A program made the position numbers and the translations under genes. Source: Luteolibacter sp. Y139 (GTDB lineage Bacteria; Verrucomicrobiota; Verrucomicrobiia; Verrucomicrobiales; Akkermansiaceae). From it: a stretch of DNA of 64,000 bases. Location: positions 1 to 64,000 of the forward strand of contig NZ_JBBUKT010000007.1 of the NCBI RefSeq assembly GCF_038066715.1. The letters are read 5' to 3'. Shown one piece after another: positions 8,070 through 15,754 of the stretch (the first letter of the stretch is position 1; every line of letters starts with the position of its first letter). The notes beneath the pieces were generated by a model. It searched no databases. It was not told the origin of the DNA and saw nothing but the letters and a program-made list of their open reading frames with translations.

Positions 8070-8418
8070 GGGAGGTAGTCCCCTGTCCGGGACAAGACAG
8101 GATCTAACAAGAGGGAGGCGCCTGCAATCCGATTCTGGGGCATGGAAAGCCATCGGAAAAACCGAACGGGCCCTTCGGAAGGCTCTTGTTGCGAGCTTTT
8201 CGCCGAAGTGGCTATCCTCGCGGTCTCTCTTTTTTCCGCGCAGCCATCCGCCGCGCGACTTCAGCAATCCGGATCATGATCATTCCCCGCGTCTTGCTCA
8301 CCGCAACCTACGAGGTTTGTCGTTGCTTGCCGGAATGCGCCGTGTTTGCCGCTCCCCGGCCGCAGCCTGAATCCTCGGGCACTGCTGTTCCCTCCACCGG
8401 AAGACATAGCGGCCGTCC
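8070..8418. other. Intergenic stretch, no gene seen
   Basis: 349 bp between the divergent LysR gene and the phytochrome remnant. Open frames on both strands have no recognisable protein features. A TCTAACA heptamer lies at 8103. LysR autoregulatory sites would be expected next to 8069, but I cannot point to a convincing one. Intact bacteriophytochromes often follow a heme oxygenase gene; no trace of one is visible here. Confidence 0.6.
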
Positions 8419-9227
8419 ATGAGGGAGGAATTTTCTGAACAGGCCACCGGCATTCAGCCACACGGATTACTATTCGCGCTGCACGGGGACGATTTTCTGA
8501 TCGGCCAGGTGAGCGCGAACGTTGCCCGGGTGATTGGTCGGGATTCGCAGGAGCTTGTAGGCAAGCCCTTCCTTGATCTGGTGGAGCCCTCCACACGCGC
8601 TTCCGTGGAAGCGGCCCTGCGAGGCGGGTGGAGAGCAGATGGCGATTCCTTCCATGTGACCGTCCGCACCCAAGGGCAGGGCGGAGGGGTGATGTCGTTC
8701 GAGGGCATCGTCCACCTCTTGCCGGGCGGTATCAGGGTGGTGGAAATGGAGCGGGACCCGGTGCTCCACCAAGGTGGGGCCTCTCCCTCGCCGGGTTCCG
8801 ACTCCAGCCTCCGTCTCGTGAGTCGTTCGCTCGCTGCCGTGGCTGACCTCACGTGTCCAGATGAAATCGTCCGTGTGCTTGCCCGTGAGATCCAGCGCTT
8901 CACCGGCTTCCACCGGGTGATGGTGGAGCGGCTGGACGAGGACGACCGCGGCGAAATCGTGGCGGATGAGCATGTGGCCGGCATCGAGTCGTTCCTGGGC
9001 CTTCACTTGCGGGGTTCTTCGCTACCCGCGATCTCGCCCGAGCATTTTCCGGCGGGGCAGCATCGCCATTTTTACGATGCCGCGACATCGCCGGTAATGC
9101 TAGTGCCGCCGCTTTGTCCCCTGGGGTGGAGTCGGTGCCGGGGGAGGGGGCCACGTTCTACTTCTCGGTATCTGTCGCCGATGAGGTTCCCGGGCAGCCG
9201 GGTAGAGTTCCTCAAGGGGACTCGTAG
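8419..9227 (+). pseudogene. Remnant of a bacteriophytochrome histidine kinase (internal deletion)
   Basis: The first ~220 codons encode the start of a bacteriophytochrome. A PAS_2 domain begins with GIQPHGLLFAL, and a GAF domain begins with the typical TGFHRVMVERLDEDDRGEIVA but stops about 70 residues in, near a degenerate S-LP motif. About 30 codons later the homology moves to another frame: at 9135-9180 a different reading frame encodes VPGEGATFYFSVSV. This is the extreme C-terminus of a kinase ATPase domain, and it stops at TAG 9227. The rest of GAF, the PHY domain, the HisKA domain and most of the ATPase are gone. The original frame stays open to 9345 but reads as nonsense. The N-terminal Cys that binds biliverdin is also not visible. 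I call it a pseudogene. Confidence 0.8.
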
Positions 9228-9368
9228 ATCCCACACCTGCCGGGCAGTTGCATTTTTCCGATTCCGGCGGATCGGTAGCGGCGAGTGCGGAAACGCACGG
9301 GTGCCTGCGGTTCGGGGAGGGGCCGCGGGCACCACCATTTTCTGAGGGTATTAGTGTTGGTTGCTGAT

Positions 9369-9406
9369 GCCCGCGGCTGAAAAAAACACCCGATGAAGCC
9401 GCGGGC
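9369..9406. repeat. Inverted repeat, possible terminator
   Basis: GCCCGCGGCT (9369-9378) pairs perfectly with AGCCGCGGGC (9397-9406) across an 18-nt loop. Only a weak T run follows (GTCTT). It lies downstream of the phytochrome remnant and may be the terminator of the original gene. A related GCCGCGGGC word occurs just upstream at about 9325, allowing alternative pairing. Confidence 0.5.
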
Positions 9407-9571
9407 GTCTTGATTCGGTCGGGCTCTGGATGGCCCAAGTGGCGTTGAGCCGGGCCGTGAGTTGTTAGAATGTTAGAGCGATTTCGGTTTGCCTTTCGCG
9501 CGGATTCCGGCATTTAGCACGCGGATTCCGGGGAGGATGGGTCTCCCACGGCAACCGTTTTTTTCCCGCAC

Positions 9572-10399
9572 GTGAAAAAATTCCACCGCCTGATCCACCA
9601 CCTCTTTGGCGGCGCGCTGCTTCTGGCAGGCGTCTCCTGCACCAGCATCGAAGTCCGGAGGGACGAGCCGGTCTCATCCTGGGTTTCCCGGGATTCGATG
9701 AAGCGGAAATCGGAAGCCTCGATGAGGATTGCCGGCGATCACATTGGCGGTCGCACGATCGAGCAGTTCTTCCAACGTCACAGCGCGATCCTGTCTGATG
9801 GCGGCATGCCGGAGCTTTCGAAAGCCAGTCGAGAAACGCGTCTGATCATGCCTGCGACCGAAGGGTATGGCTCGGCGGTTTCGCTGGGTGATGGTTACTT
9901 CCTTACCGCCGCGCATGTGCCGGTGAAGGGTCATGGCGGACTCTTTTGCTTGGAGCGTGATGGAACTCCGGTGGTTCGTCCCTATCGGGTCGTGTGGAAG
10001 GAGAAGTCTGCGGACCTCGCCTTGCTTCACGCGGATGTGGATGTCCCGGCTGTGAGGTGGGCTTCGGAGAATGCCCTCGCCAATGGCGCGAGCGTTTTCA
10101 CCTTTGGCTTCGGAGGCGGCGAGTGGAAGCCCAGTGAGGGCCAGATTCTCGGTCGCCGGTCCACGGGCGAGGAAGATCGCCACTTCGATCTGAAGCTCAC
10201 CGCGCCCGTGGTGGCAGGTGATAGTGGAGGTCCGGTGGTGACAGCCGATGGCAAGCTGGTCGGTATCGTGACCCGTGCCGACTACCGCTGGGTGCAGGCT
10301 TTCGGCCGCGCCTGGATGCGCTCCGGCTCTCATACGACTCGTCCGGACGTCGAATTTTTGGAAGAGATCATTGCTAAGGATCAAGCAACTCGCGGATGA
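9572..10399 (+). CDS. Trypsin-like serine protease, lipoprotein
   Basis: 275 aa from GTG 9572. The signal sequence ends in the lipobox LAGVSC (Cys23), so the mature protein should be lipid-anchored. The chymotrypsin-fold triad is visible: His in TAAHV (about residue 115), Asp in SADLALL (about 149) and Ser in GDSGGPVV (about 218). There is no PDZ domain, unlike DegP. Substrates are unknown; a periplasmic quality-control or processing role is inferred. It is followed 8 bp later by a strong terminator, so it forms its own transcription unit. Confidence 0.88.
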   Translation: MKKFHRLIHHLFGGALLLAGVSCTSIEVRRDEPVSSWVSRDSMKRKSEASMRIAGDHIGGRTIEQFFQRHSAILSDGGMPELSKASRETRLIMPATEGYGSAVSLGDGYFLTAAHVPVKGHGGLFCLERDGTPVVRPYRVVWKEKSADLALLHADVDVPAVRWASENALANGASVFTFGFGGGEWKPSEGQILGRRSTGEEDRHFDLKLTAPVVAGDSGGPVVTADGKLVGIVTRADYRWVQAFGRAWMRSGSHTTRPDVEFLEEIIAKDQATRG

Positions 10400-10407
10400 C
10401 GAAAAGA

Positions 10408-10435
10408 CGCGCCGGCGGAACCGGCGCGCCTTTTT
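10408..10435 (+). terminator. Bidirectional Rho-independent terminator
   Basis: CGCGCCGG (10408-10415), loop CGGAA, CCGGCGCG (10421-10428), then CC and TTTTT. On the other strand the stem is followed by a CTTTTC run. It therefore serves both the protease gene (+) and the convergent DUF6799 gene ending at 10454. Confidence 0.9.
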
Positions 10436-10453
10436 CGAAATGTGGCAGGAGGG

Positions 10454-11128
10454 TCACTCGGTGCCGCCGTCAGCGCGGAGGATGGTGCCGTCGGTCTTGA
10501 CGATGTCGCCTTCTTTGAGCGCGGTTTCACCGCCGCCGTCCTTCTTGGTGACGGCGAGATCTGGGCGGACCTTGGATCCGTCGAGAGAGACCTCTTTCTT
10601 GATCGGTTCGCCCATACATTCCTTCACCAGAAGAGGCTTGCCGTCCTTCACGATTACGGAGCCCTCGAGCAGCACGCGGCCGTCGCTCAGAATAGCGTCC
10701 TCGTCCTTGAGGCTCCACTTCTTGCCCTCCTTCGAGATGACGGTTCCATCGGTCATGACCTTGGTCCCATCTTTCAGGGTGGTTTCGCTCGTGAGCTCGG
10801 CTTTTTCGCCGTTGTGGATGGTCATGATCTTGCCGTCCTTTTTCACGATGCCGTCGGTGATGACGTGCGCTTGGAAGGTGCCGTCATCGGATATTCTGTC
10901 GCCCTCTTGAAGCTTCCACGTGGTGCCATCGGTGGAGGTGACGTCGCCGGCACGAGTAACCTTGGTCCCGTCCTTGAGGGTGACCTCATCCATGGCTTCG
11001 GTGTTCTCGCCGTCCTTGTGGGACATCAGCTTGCCGTCTTTCATGACGACGCCGTCCTTGTCGGCGGCTGCGAGTGGAGTGATGGCCGCGAGAAGTGCTG
11101 CGGCGAGGATGCATTGGATTGCTTTCAT
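10454..11128 (-). CDS. Secreted DUF6799-repeat protein
   Basis: 224 aa from ATG 11128. A signal peptide ends at AAA around residue 22. The mature protein is built from repeats of the form DGxVxKDGKxMxxKDGE...LKDGTKVxxDGTV. The clearest units are near residues 24-62, 92-130 and 136-175, and this is the DUF6799 pattern. Such proteins have beta-rich KDGK/DGT repeats and are common in Verrucomicrobia and Bacteroidetes; the function is unknown. It is highly charged, Lys/Asp-rich, with one Cys. Confidence 0.82.
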   Translation of the reverse strand: MKAIQCILAAALLAAITPLAAADKDGVVMKDGKLMSHKDGENTEAMDEVTLKDGTKVTRAGDVTSTDGTTWKLQEGDRISDDGTFQAHVITDGIVKKDGKIMTIHNGEKAELTSETTLKDGTKVMTDGTVISKEGKKWSLKDEDAILSDGRVLLEGSVIVKDGKPLLVKECMGEPIKKEVSLDGSKVRPDLAVTKKDGGGETALKEGDIVKTDGTILRADGGTE

Positions 11129-11535
11129 GTCGTTTCAATCGTGTTCATTGCGGTGGCTTGGCCAGAGAGCACGTAGCCCATCGCTGCGATGCGCACGGCG
11201 CTTCCAGAATCAAGCCGGAGTGACGGGCTTGTTCGCAGGCACCGTGCCGTAGCGGAGAGCGCGAGTAAGTGACGCAGTAGCAAAGGTGATCAAAACCGTG
11301 CGGTGGCAACGGAGCGACGAAGCGTGGGCGGAGTGCATCAAAGCGGGCGCAACGTGCAAGGAAAGCATCCCAAGGATGCCACCGGCGTCTTTGCTTGAGG
11401 GGAGCCACGTAGAAACCCCCGGCCCGGTTAGATTGCAGGTGATTCGTTTTAAGGAAAAGTGCGGGCGCCAAAACCGGCACACCCCGTCGCGATGGTTCGC
11501 GATGTTTTTCAAAGCCGGCTGGCAATCACCCATAC
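11129..11535. other. 407-bp stretch without a supported gene; possible structured RNA or interspersed repeat
   Basis: Both strands stay open for over 100 codons here, but neither translation resembles a protein: they are rich in Arg, His, Cys and Trp with no domain. Short hairpins are visible, for example GCATCC-CAA-GGATGC near 11367. A TCGCGATGGTTCGCGATG direct duplication lies near 11490. It precedes the CAP gene at 11536. See the findings for how to test it. Confidence 0.4.
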
Positions 11536-12099
11536 ATGAAAAAACATATCCGTCTTTGGTTCGCCCTCCCGGCATTGGGGGGGCTTCTGGCACCATGCGC
11601 GCCCGGGCTTGAATACAAAAACAACACGGTGCTTCCTGCTGCGACGTCGTCCGCAGTTCACGGCCGGCTGGCGGGAAACATCCATGCGCAGGTCAACGCG
11701 TATCGCCAGTCACTCGGCAAGCCGGCATTGCAACGTCATGCAGGCCTCGATCGTCTCGCTCAACAACACGCGGAATTCATGCTCCGGAATCGCGGCAAAT
11801 TCGGCGACAAGAGCACGCACTATGGATTCGAGGAGCGAACGCTGATGGCCCAGCGAGGAATGGGAATTAGCGACGTGGGAGAGAACGTGGGCACCTGTCG
11901 CGGGGCAGCCCGTCCTGCGGACATGCTCGTAGAGGCGTGGAAGAAATCGAAGGGCCACCAGATGAATTTGAAGGGAGGCTGGACCCAGACCGGCATCGGC
12001 GTGGCGGTGGATAATGACGGTGCCGTTTTTGCGACCCAGCTTTTCGGCAATGTCGATCACTCGCACCTGAGCCTGACGAACCGGATGCGGTCGTTTTGA
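11536..12099 (+). CDS. Secreted CAP (SCP/PR-1) domain protein
   Basis: 187 aa from ATG 11536. The signal peptide covers residues 1-24. The CAP domain spans about 46-175: HAQVNAYRQSLGKPALQRHAGLDRLAQQHA, then the motifs ENVGTC (about 118), W-K-K-S-KGHQMNL (about 134) and TQTGIGVAV (about 151). Bacterial CAP proteins are secreted; some bind lipids or divalent metals, and the role here is unknown. The conserved His and Glu of the CAP cavity appear present. Length is typical for a single-domain bacterial CAP protein. Confidence 0.88.
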   Translation: MKKHIRLWFALPALGGLLAPCAPGLEYKNNTVLPAATSSAVHGRLAGNIHAQVNAYRQSLGKPALQRHAGLDRLAQQHAEFMLRNRGKFGDKSTHYGFEERTLMAQRGMGISDVGENVGTCRGAARPADMLVEAWKKSKGHQMNLKGGWTQTGIGVAVDNDGAVFATQLFGNVDHSHLSLTNRMRSF

Positions 12100-12358
12100 T
12101 TTGTTTCCTGTTTCGGCAGTCGCTTCGGTTCCCGATCTAACCGGTAGCGTGCAGAGTGCGTTGCCACCCCAGCGTTTTGCATTTCGCCCGATCGTGGGGA
12201 TGACGTTTCCTACGCGCAGGCCGGTTAGTTTGAGTATGGCGTAAGTGTCGGGATATCAGGCGATTGTCGGAGATGAGTTCTTATCGTCAGTCTGCTCAAG
12301 AAGGCTTGGCACCACTGTTGCAATCCAAGTGGTGGGTGAAATTAACCCCATCAACATT

Positions 12359-12517
12359 ATGCTTCACTGGTCATTGGTATTCCTTGTTGTCGCCATCATC
12401 GCAGCGGTCCTCGGCTTCGGCGCCCTTGCCGGTGCTGCGGCTACTATCGCGAAGGTGTGCTTCGTTCTGTTCCTGATCGTCTGGTTGGTCTCGATGCTGA
12501 CCACGCGTCGCGCCTAG
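12359..12517 (+). CDS. DUF1328 (YtjA-type) small membrane protein, 52 aa
   Basis: The peptide from ATG 12359 begins [20 protein letters not shown] and continues with [19 protein letters not shown]. This is the two-helix DUF1328/YtjA signature of general-stress membrane peptides. A start 38 codons upstream would precede the conserved MLxW motif, so the internal ATG is chosen. It is followed by an 11-bp hairpin at 12537. Related small stress proteins in the window are DUF3309 (3029) and GlsB/YeaQ (40841). Confidence 0.92.
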   Translation: MLHWSLVFLVVAIIAAVLGFGALAGAAATIAKVCFVLFLIVWLVSMLTTRRA

Positions 12518-12536
12518 GGACGTTACATCGAGTGAT

Positions 12537-12562
12537 CCTGCCCGCCGCTCGCGGCGGGCAGG
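12537..12562 (+). terminator. GC-rich hairpin after DUF1328 gene
   Basis: An 11-bp perfect stem (CCTGCCCGCCG 12537-12547, CGGCGGGCAGG 12552-12562) around CTCG, 20 bp after the stop codon. No T run follows, so it could be an mRNA-stabilising 3-prime hairpin or a weak terminator. Confidence 0.55.
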
Positions 12563-12577
12563 CCTCGCCGATCTCAG

Positions 12578-12769
12578 ATGAAGGAAGCGAAAAGGAACGG
12601 ACGCTTTCTGGTGATGGCGCTGGACTTGGATGACAGCGTCAAAATTTTTGGTGTGTACGAGTCGGCGGAGTTGGCGCTGGCTTCCATTTCTCACTTTGAA
12701 AAGATCCATTGGCGATTCAGTGATTGGCGGGTGCAGGCATGGGAGCCTGCGCTGGACTCAGGACGATGA
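12578..12769 (+). CDS. Hypothetical protein, 63 aa
   Basis: ATG 12578 to TGA 12769. The sequence is balanced and soluble-like, with an alternating strand/helix pattern (GRFLVMALDLDDSVKIFGVY, then a helix). It resembles a small alpha/beta domain, but I cannot name a family. Its last 12 bp overlap, tail to tail, the glycine-zipper gene on the other strand. Confidence 0.45.
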   Translation: MKEAKRNGRFLVMALDLDDSVKIFGVYESAELALASISHFEKIHWRFSDWRVQAWEPALDSGR

Positions 12770-13264
12770 AGTGAATCCCGATGCGCCATCCAGCCTGTGC
12801 CAACTGGCACGAGCGGCATCGCGAGCTTGGGTCCAAGACAGGCGGGATTCGCCCCGGCGTTGTTCCCACGCGTGTTCCATGTCCGCTTCCGCTTCCGCTT
12901 CCGCTTGCTCGAAGTCGACGTCGCGGCGGTAATAGTCCAATCCAAAGAGATATGCTGGCCAATAGTCGGCGAAGGTGAAGCCGCTGTGGAAGTAAGGTTC
13001 TCGCCGGAAGTGCTGTTCCCAGTGGACAGCCTCGTCAGGGAAATCCCCGTCGCCGGCAAATGCCTTCCCCGCAAATCCTCCGACGAGGGCTCCGACGGCA
13101 CCTCCCACCACGGCGCCGATGGGGCCGCCTCCAACCGCGCCGATGCCGGCCCCAACCGCCGCTCCGCTGGCGGCGCCCACTCCGGTGGCCACAGGGTGAT
13201 AATCCGGCTCGCCGCTCAAGGGATCCTGAAGGGCTTTGTCGTCCGGGCTGGGCTGATTTTTCAT
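12758..13264 (-). CDS. Glycine-zipper protein, paralogue of 33612-34100
   Basis: 168 aa from ATG 13264. Residues 26-70 form a Gly/Ala-rich region with GxxxG spacing (glycine zipper) that can insert in or associate with membranes. The C-terminal half is hydrophilic, with Y/F/W-rich segments (HWEQHFRREPYFHSG, YWPAYLFGLDYY) and an ending SRLSWTQARDAARASWHR. The same layout and a matching C-terminus (SRLKWEQAKLAARAAWEQ) occur in the protein at 33612. Function unknown; a stress or envelope role is inferred. Confidence 0.75.
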   Translation of the reverse strand: MKNQPSPDDKALQDPLSGEPDYHPVATGVGAASGAAVGAGIGAVGGGPIGAVVGGAVGALVGGFAGKAFAGDGDFPDEAVHWEQHFRREPYFHSGFTFADYWPAYLFGLDYYRRDVDFEQAEAEAEADMEHAWEQRRGESRLSWTQARDAARASWHRLDGASGFTSSS

Positions 13265-13398
13265 GCGGTTGATCTAGCGGCTGCCGTGCCGGGAAATCAT
13301 TTGGCGAGGTTGGCAAGGCAGCTGCGAAAGAAGGAATCCTCAATGCCGGTCGCCGACGGATTCGGGTACGGCCGGCATGGGGAAGCGTAGAACAAACA

Positions 13399-13432
13399 AG
13401 CCGGGCAGGTGGGGGCACCTGCCCGGCTTTTT
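13399..13432. terminator. Bidirectional terminator, 13-bp perfect stem
   Basis: AGCCGGGCAGGTG (13399-13411), loop GGGG, CACCTGCCCGGCT (13416-13428), then TTTTG. The left flank AACAAACAA gives a T-rich run on the other strand. It lies 126 bp downstream of the minus-strand GH130 gene (stop at 13558), which it probably terminates. Confidence 0.85.
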
Positions 13433-13557
13433 GTTTGCAGGCGAGAGCTCCTCGTCGCTGCTCTGCCGCGCAAGACTCCGGCGGCGGCGCTGGGATGAGC
13501 GTGAGCGTCCTGCAATGCCAGATCTCAGAATGCAGAGCGACCATCCGCGAGAGGCGG

Positions 13558-14697
13558 TCAGATGAGGTTCGCTTCGAGCCCGAGGTCCCGCTTCGGGATC
13601 CGCGTGATGCGGCAGGCCAGGTCGTCTTCCCCGGACGCCACGATGAAGTGGTCTCCGCCATCCACCAGGCCGGTAGTGAAGACGACATTTTCCAGGTAGC
13701 GGAGGTCACGAAGATGCGAGGTGAGATCCGGCCGGGACTCTAACAGAGGACGTTCATCGTGAACGGAGAGAACGCGTGCGGGATCATCGGCACCAAGGAA
13801 GGCGTGGAACGTGCGATAAGTGCCGACGACGGTGCCGGGCTGTACGCCGTGATAAAGCATGAGCCAACCGCGAGAAGTGAGGATCGGCGCTGTGCCGCCT
13901 CCGATGCGCATGACAGAGCTGGAGCCGCGGCGTGGGCGAATGAGGGGAGTATCGGCAGGCTTCCAATGGAGGGCATCCGGTGAGGAGGCGAGATTGATGG
14001 AGGGGCCAGCTTCGAACTCGCTAGAGGGCGGATAGGCGAAGTAAAGATCCCCGGTGGGTCGAGTGAGTGCATGAAACTTTCCGCCGGGCTTCCCTTCGAA
14101 GATCAGCATGTCCTTGTTCTGGTGATCCAAGACGATTCCCTGTAGCTCATAGTTCAGGCCGTCCCGAGAGGTGTAGAGCGTCGTGCATTGGCGTTCGGCG
14201 CTGACGGAGCAAGTGGTCATGTACCAGGTGTTCTCCACCTTTGAGATGCGGGCGTCTTCGACGCCGTATTCCTGGAAGCTGGCGGCGGGACCGATGGACT
14301 TGTCGTAGTGGATGCCGACGATTTCGAGACTGTCGGGATGGAGCTCCACCGGAAGCAGCCATGAGAGCGAGGTGAGGGCCATGACCTTCGACGAATGGCT
14401 GCGGATGCGGAACTTTCGTGGATCGGAGGCGTCGACCAGCGCGAGCTCGTGGGGATCGGTGAGATAGCCGCGTTGAGGGTCCCAGCGAATCGCGTGGATC
14501 TCATTTCCGGTCACCGGTTCCTTCAGGGCTTCGGCGATGCGGACCATCATCAGCAGGTTTCCGTTCGGGAGTCGGGTGAAGCCGGGATTGAAGGCGCCGA
14601 GAACATAGGTTTCGCTGTCGATGCCTGCGCGCAGTGGTGAGCAACTCAGGTCGACATCAAGCGGAGAGAAGACGATGGCGTCGGGATCCCAAGTCAT
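13558..14697 (-). CDS. GH130-family glycoside phosphorylase/hydrolase
   Basis: 379 aa from ATG 14697; a GTG at 14754 would add 19 residues. It shows the five-bladed propeller signatures of GH130: NPGFTRLPNGNLLMMVRIAE near the start, EYGVEDARI with the proposed catalytic Asp, and W-L-M-L-YHGV near the end. GH130 enzymes phosphorolyse or hydrolyse beta-mannosides, for example mannosyl-glucose or mannooligosaccharides; the exact linkage cannot be read from sequence. There is no signal peptide, so it acts in the cytoplasm. It has no transporter or other glycan gene beside it. A second, more distant GH130 lies at 36380. Confidence 0.85.
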   Translation of the reverse strand: MTWDPDAIVFSPLDVDLSCSPLRAGIDSETYVLGAFNPGFTRLPNGNLLMMVRIAEALKEPVTGNEIHAIRWDPQRGYLTDPHELALVDASDPRKFRIRSHSSKVMALTSLSWLLPVELHPDSLEIVGIHYDKSIGPAASFQEYGVEDARISKVENTWYMTTCSVSAERQCTTLYTSRDGLNYELQGIVLDHQNKDMLIFEGKPGGKFHALTRPTGDLYFAYPPSSEFEAGPSINLASSPDALHWKPADTPLIRPRRGSSSVMRIGGGTAPILTSRGWLMLYHGVQPGTVVGTYRTFHAFLGADDPARVLSVHDERPLLESRPDLTSHLRDLRYLENVVFTTGLVDGGDHFIVASGEDDLACRITRIPKRDLGLEANLI

Positions 14698-14903
14698 GGC
14701 GATAGGGGCTTTGCGTGAGGCGTGCCAAGCATGCGGCCGGTAGGTAGACGGCACATTGCAGATTGCGGCTCAGGGGAGCGCCTTGCAGTGTAAAAGAGGC
14801 GATCCCTCACGGAAAACCGGGGTTTTTATCAGGTCCGAGCAGGGCACACAATCTGCGAGATTCGTCTGGCCCCGGTTTCCTTTCCAGCCGGGCGATACAA
14901 GCC

Positions 14904-15239
14904 ATGGACATTCCCCACTATTCAACCCAACCCGATTCAGAAGAGATCCGCAGGGCGATCCGCGAACATCGTCTCGTGGAGTTCTATTACATTGGCGAAC
15001 TCCTCACCGTGGAGCCTTACATCCATGGGATGGGGAAGCGATACCAAGCTCCGGTTCTCTTGGCGTGGGACGCCACGAATGGGTGGAAGGAATACAGCTG
15101 CATGCGGATCCGCCGCCTGCAAGTGCTCGATGATCGCTATGAAAAGTCCCGCGAGGACTACGATCCTAAGGACCCGCGGATCAAGAAGGTGGACGTGGCT
15201 GCCAAGGTGATCGGAAGGCGCGCTGCGGCGGTGCAGTAA
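14904..15239 (+). CDS. WYL-like domain protein, 111 aa
   Basis: From ATG 14904, the product shows IRRAIREHRLVEFYYIGELLTVEPY and then LLAWDATNGWKEYSCMRIRR. This resembles the WYL ligand-sensing fold (strand pattern, R-x-YxIxR-like ending) without the HTH that normally precedes it. Stand-alone WYL-like domains are found in Verrucomicrobia and Bacteroidetes. Ligand and partner are unknown. An upstream start at 14763 exists but adds 47 residues of poor quality. Confidence 0.6.
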   Translation: MDIPHYSTQPDSEEIRRAIREHRLVEFYYIGELLTVEPYIHGMGKRYQAPVLLAWDATNGWKEYSCMRIRRLQVLDDRYEKSREDYDPKDPRIKKVDVAAKVIGRRAAAVQ

Positions 15240-15243
15240 CGGC

Positions 15244-15744
15244 TCAGGTTCGCCAGTAATCGAAGAGAGGACCGCCTGCACCGTGCACGGGGTCTGCGTC
15301 TGGCAAGGGCACGGAAGCGATGCGTTCGCGATCCGAAGCGCTGCTGGAGGACTTCATCAAGTCCGGGTGTTCGCCCCTGGGGTAAGCACCGACGACCATG
15401 AAATTCCCGGAGGCTTCAAGGCATTTGTGGCCGACTCCCGCAGGGATCACGATGACATCGCCGGGACGCACGATGAACTCTTCACCATGCTCTCCGCCGA
15501 GCATCAGCCTCGCTTGGCCGATGACCACGCCGAGCACCTCGTGATTGGTGGTGTGGAAGTGGTGGTAGGCATACACTCCCCAGCGCCAGGCCGAGGTCCA
15601 TCCGTGAGAGGCGAAGCGCTCCTCGAACCAGCCGGCGGGATCGTCTTTCGCGACGACGCCGGATCCACGCATCAGAACCAGGGGGAGCGTGGGATTGTTC
15701 GGCGTTTCGCCGTCGTCTGCGAAGAGGCGGGTTTCGATCTGCAT
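15244..15744 (-). CDS. Cupin-domain protein (YjlB-like)
   Basis: 166 aa from ATG 15744. A cupin beta-barrel is visible: an H-x-H-type motif in YAYHHFHTTNHEVLGV, then RPGDVIVIPAGVGHKCLEAS, giving the His/Glu/His metal set. The start (FADDGETPNNPTLPLVL) matches the B. subtilis YjlB family, whose function is unknown. It follows the hybrid kinase on the same strand with an 11-bp gap and may be the last gene of that operon. Confidence 0.82.
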   Translation of the reverse strand: MQIETRLFADDGETPNNPTLPLVLMRGSGVVAKDDPAGWFEERFASHGWTSAWRWGVYAYHHFHTTNHEVLGVVIGQARLMLGGEHGEEFIVRPGDVIVIPAGVGHKCLEASGNFMVVGAYPRGEHPDLMKSSSSASDRERIASVPLPDADPVHGAGGPLFDYWRT

Positions 15745-15754
15745 GGAGTGGGGG

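Noticed and set aside
9228-9345. Continuation of the phytochrome frame to 9345
   Set aside because: It stays open but the translation has no homology-like pattern; the kinase ending lies in another frame, so the extension is meaningless.
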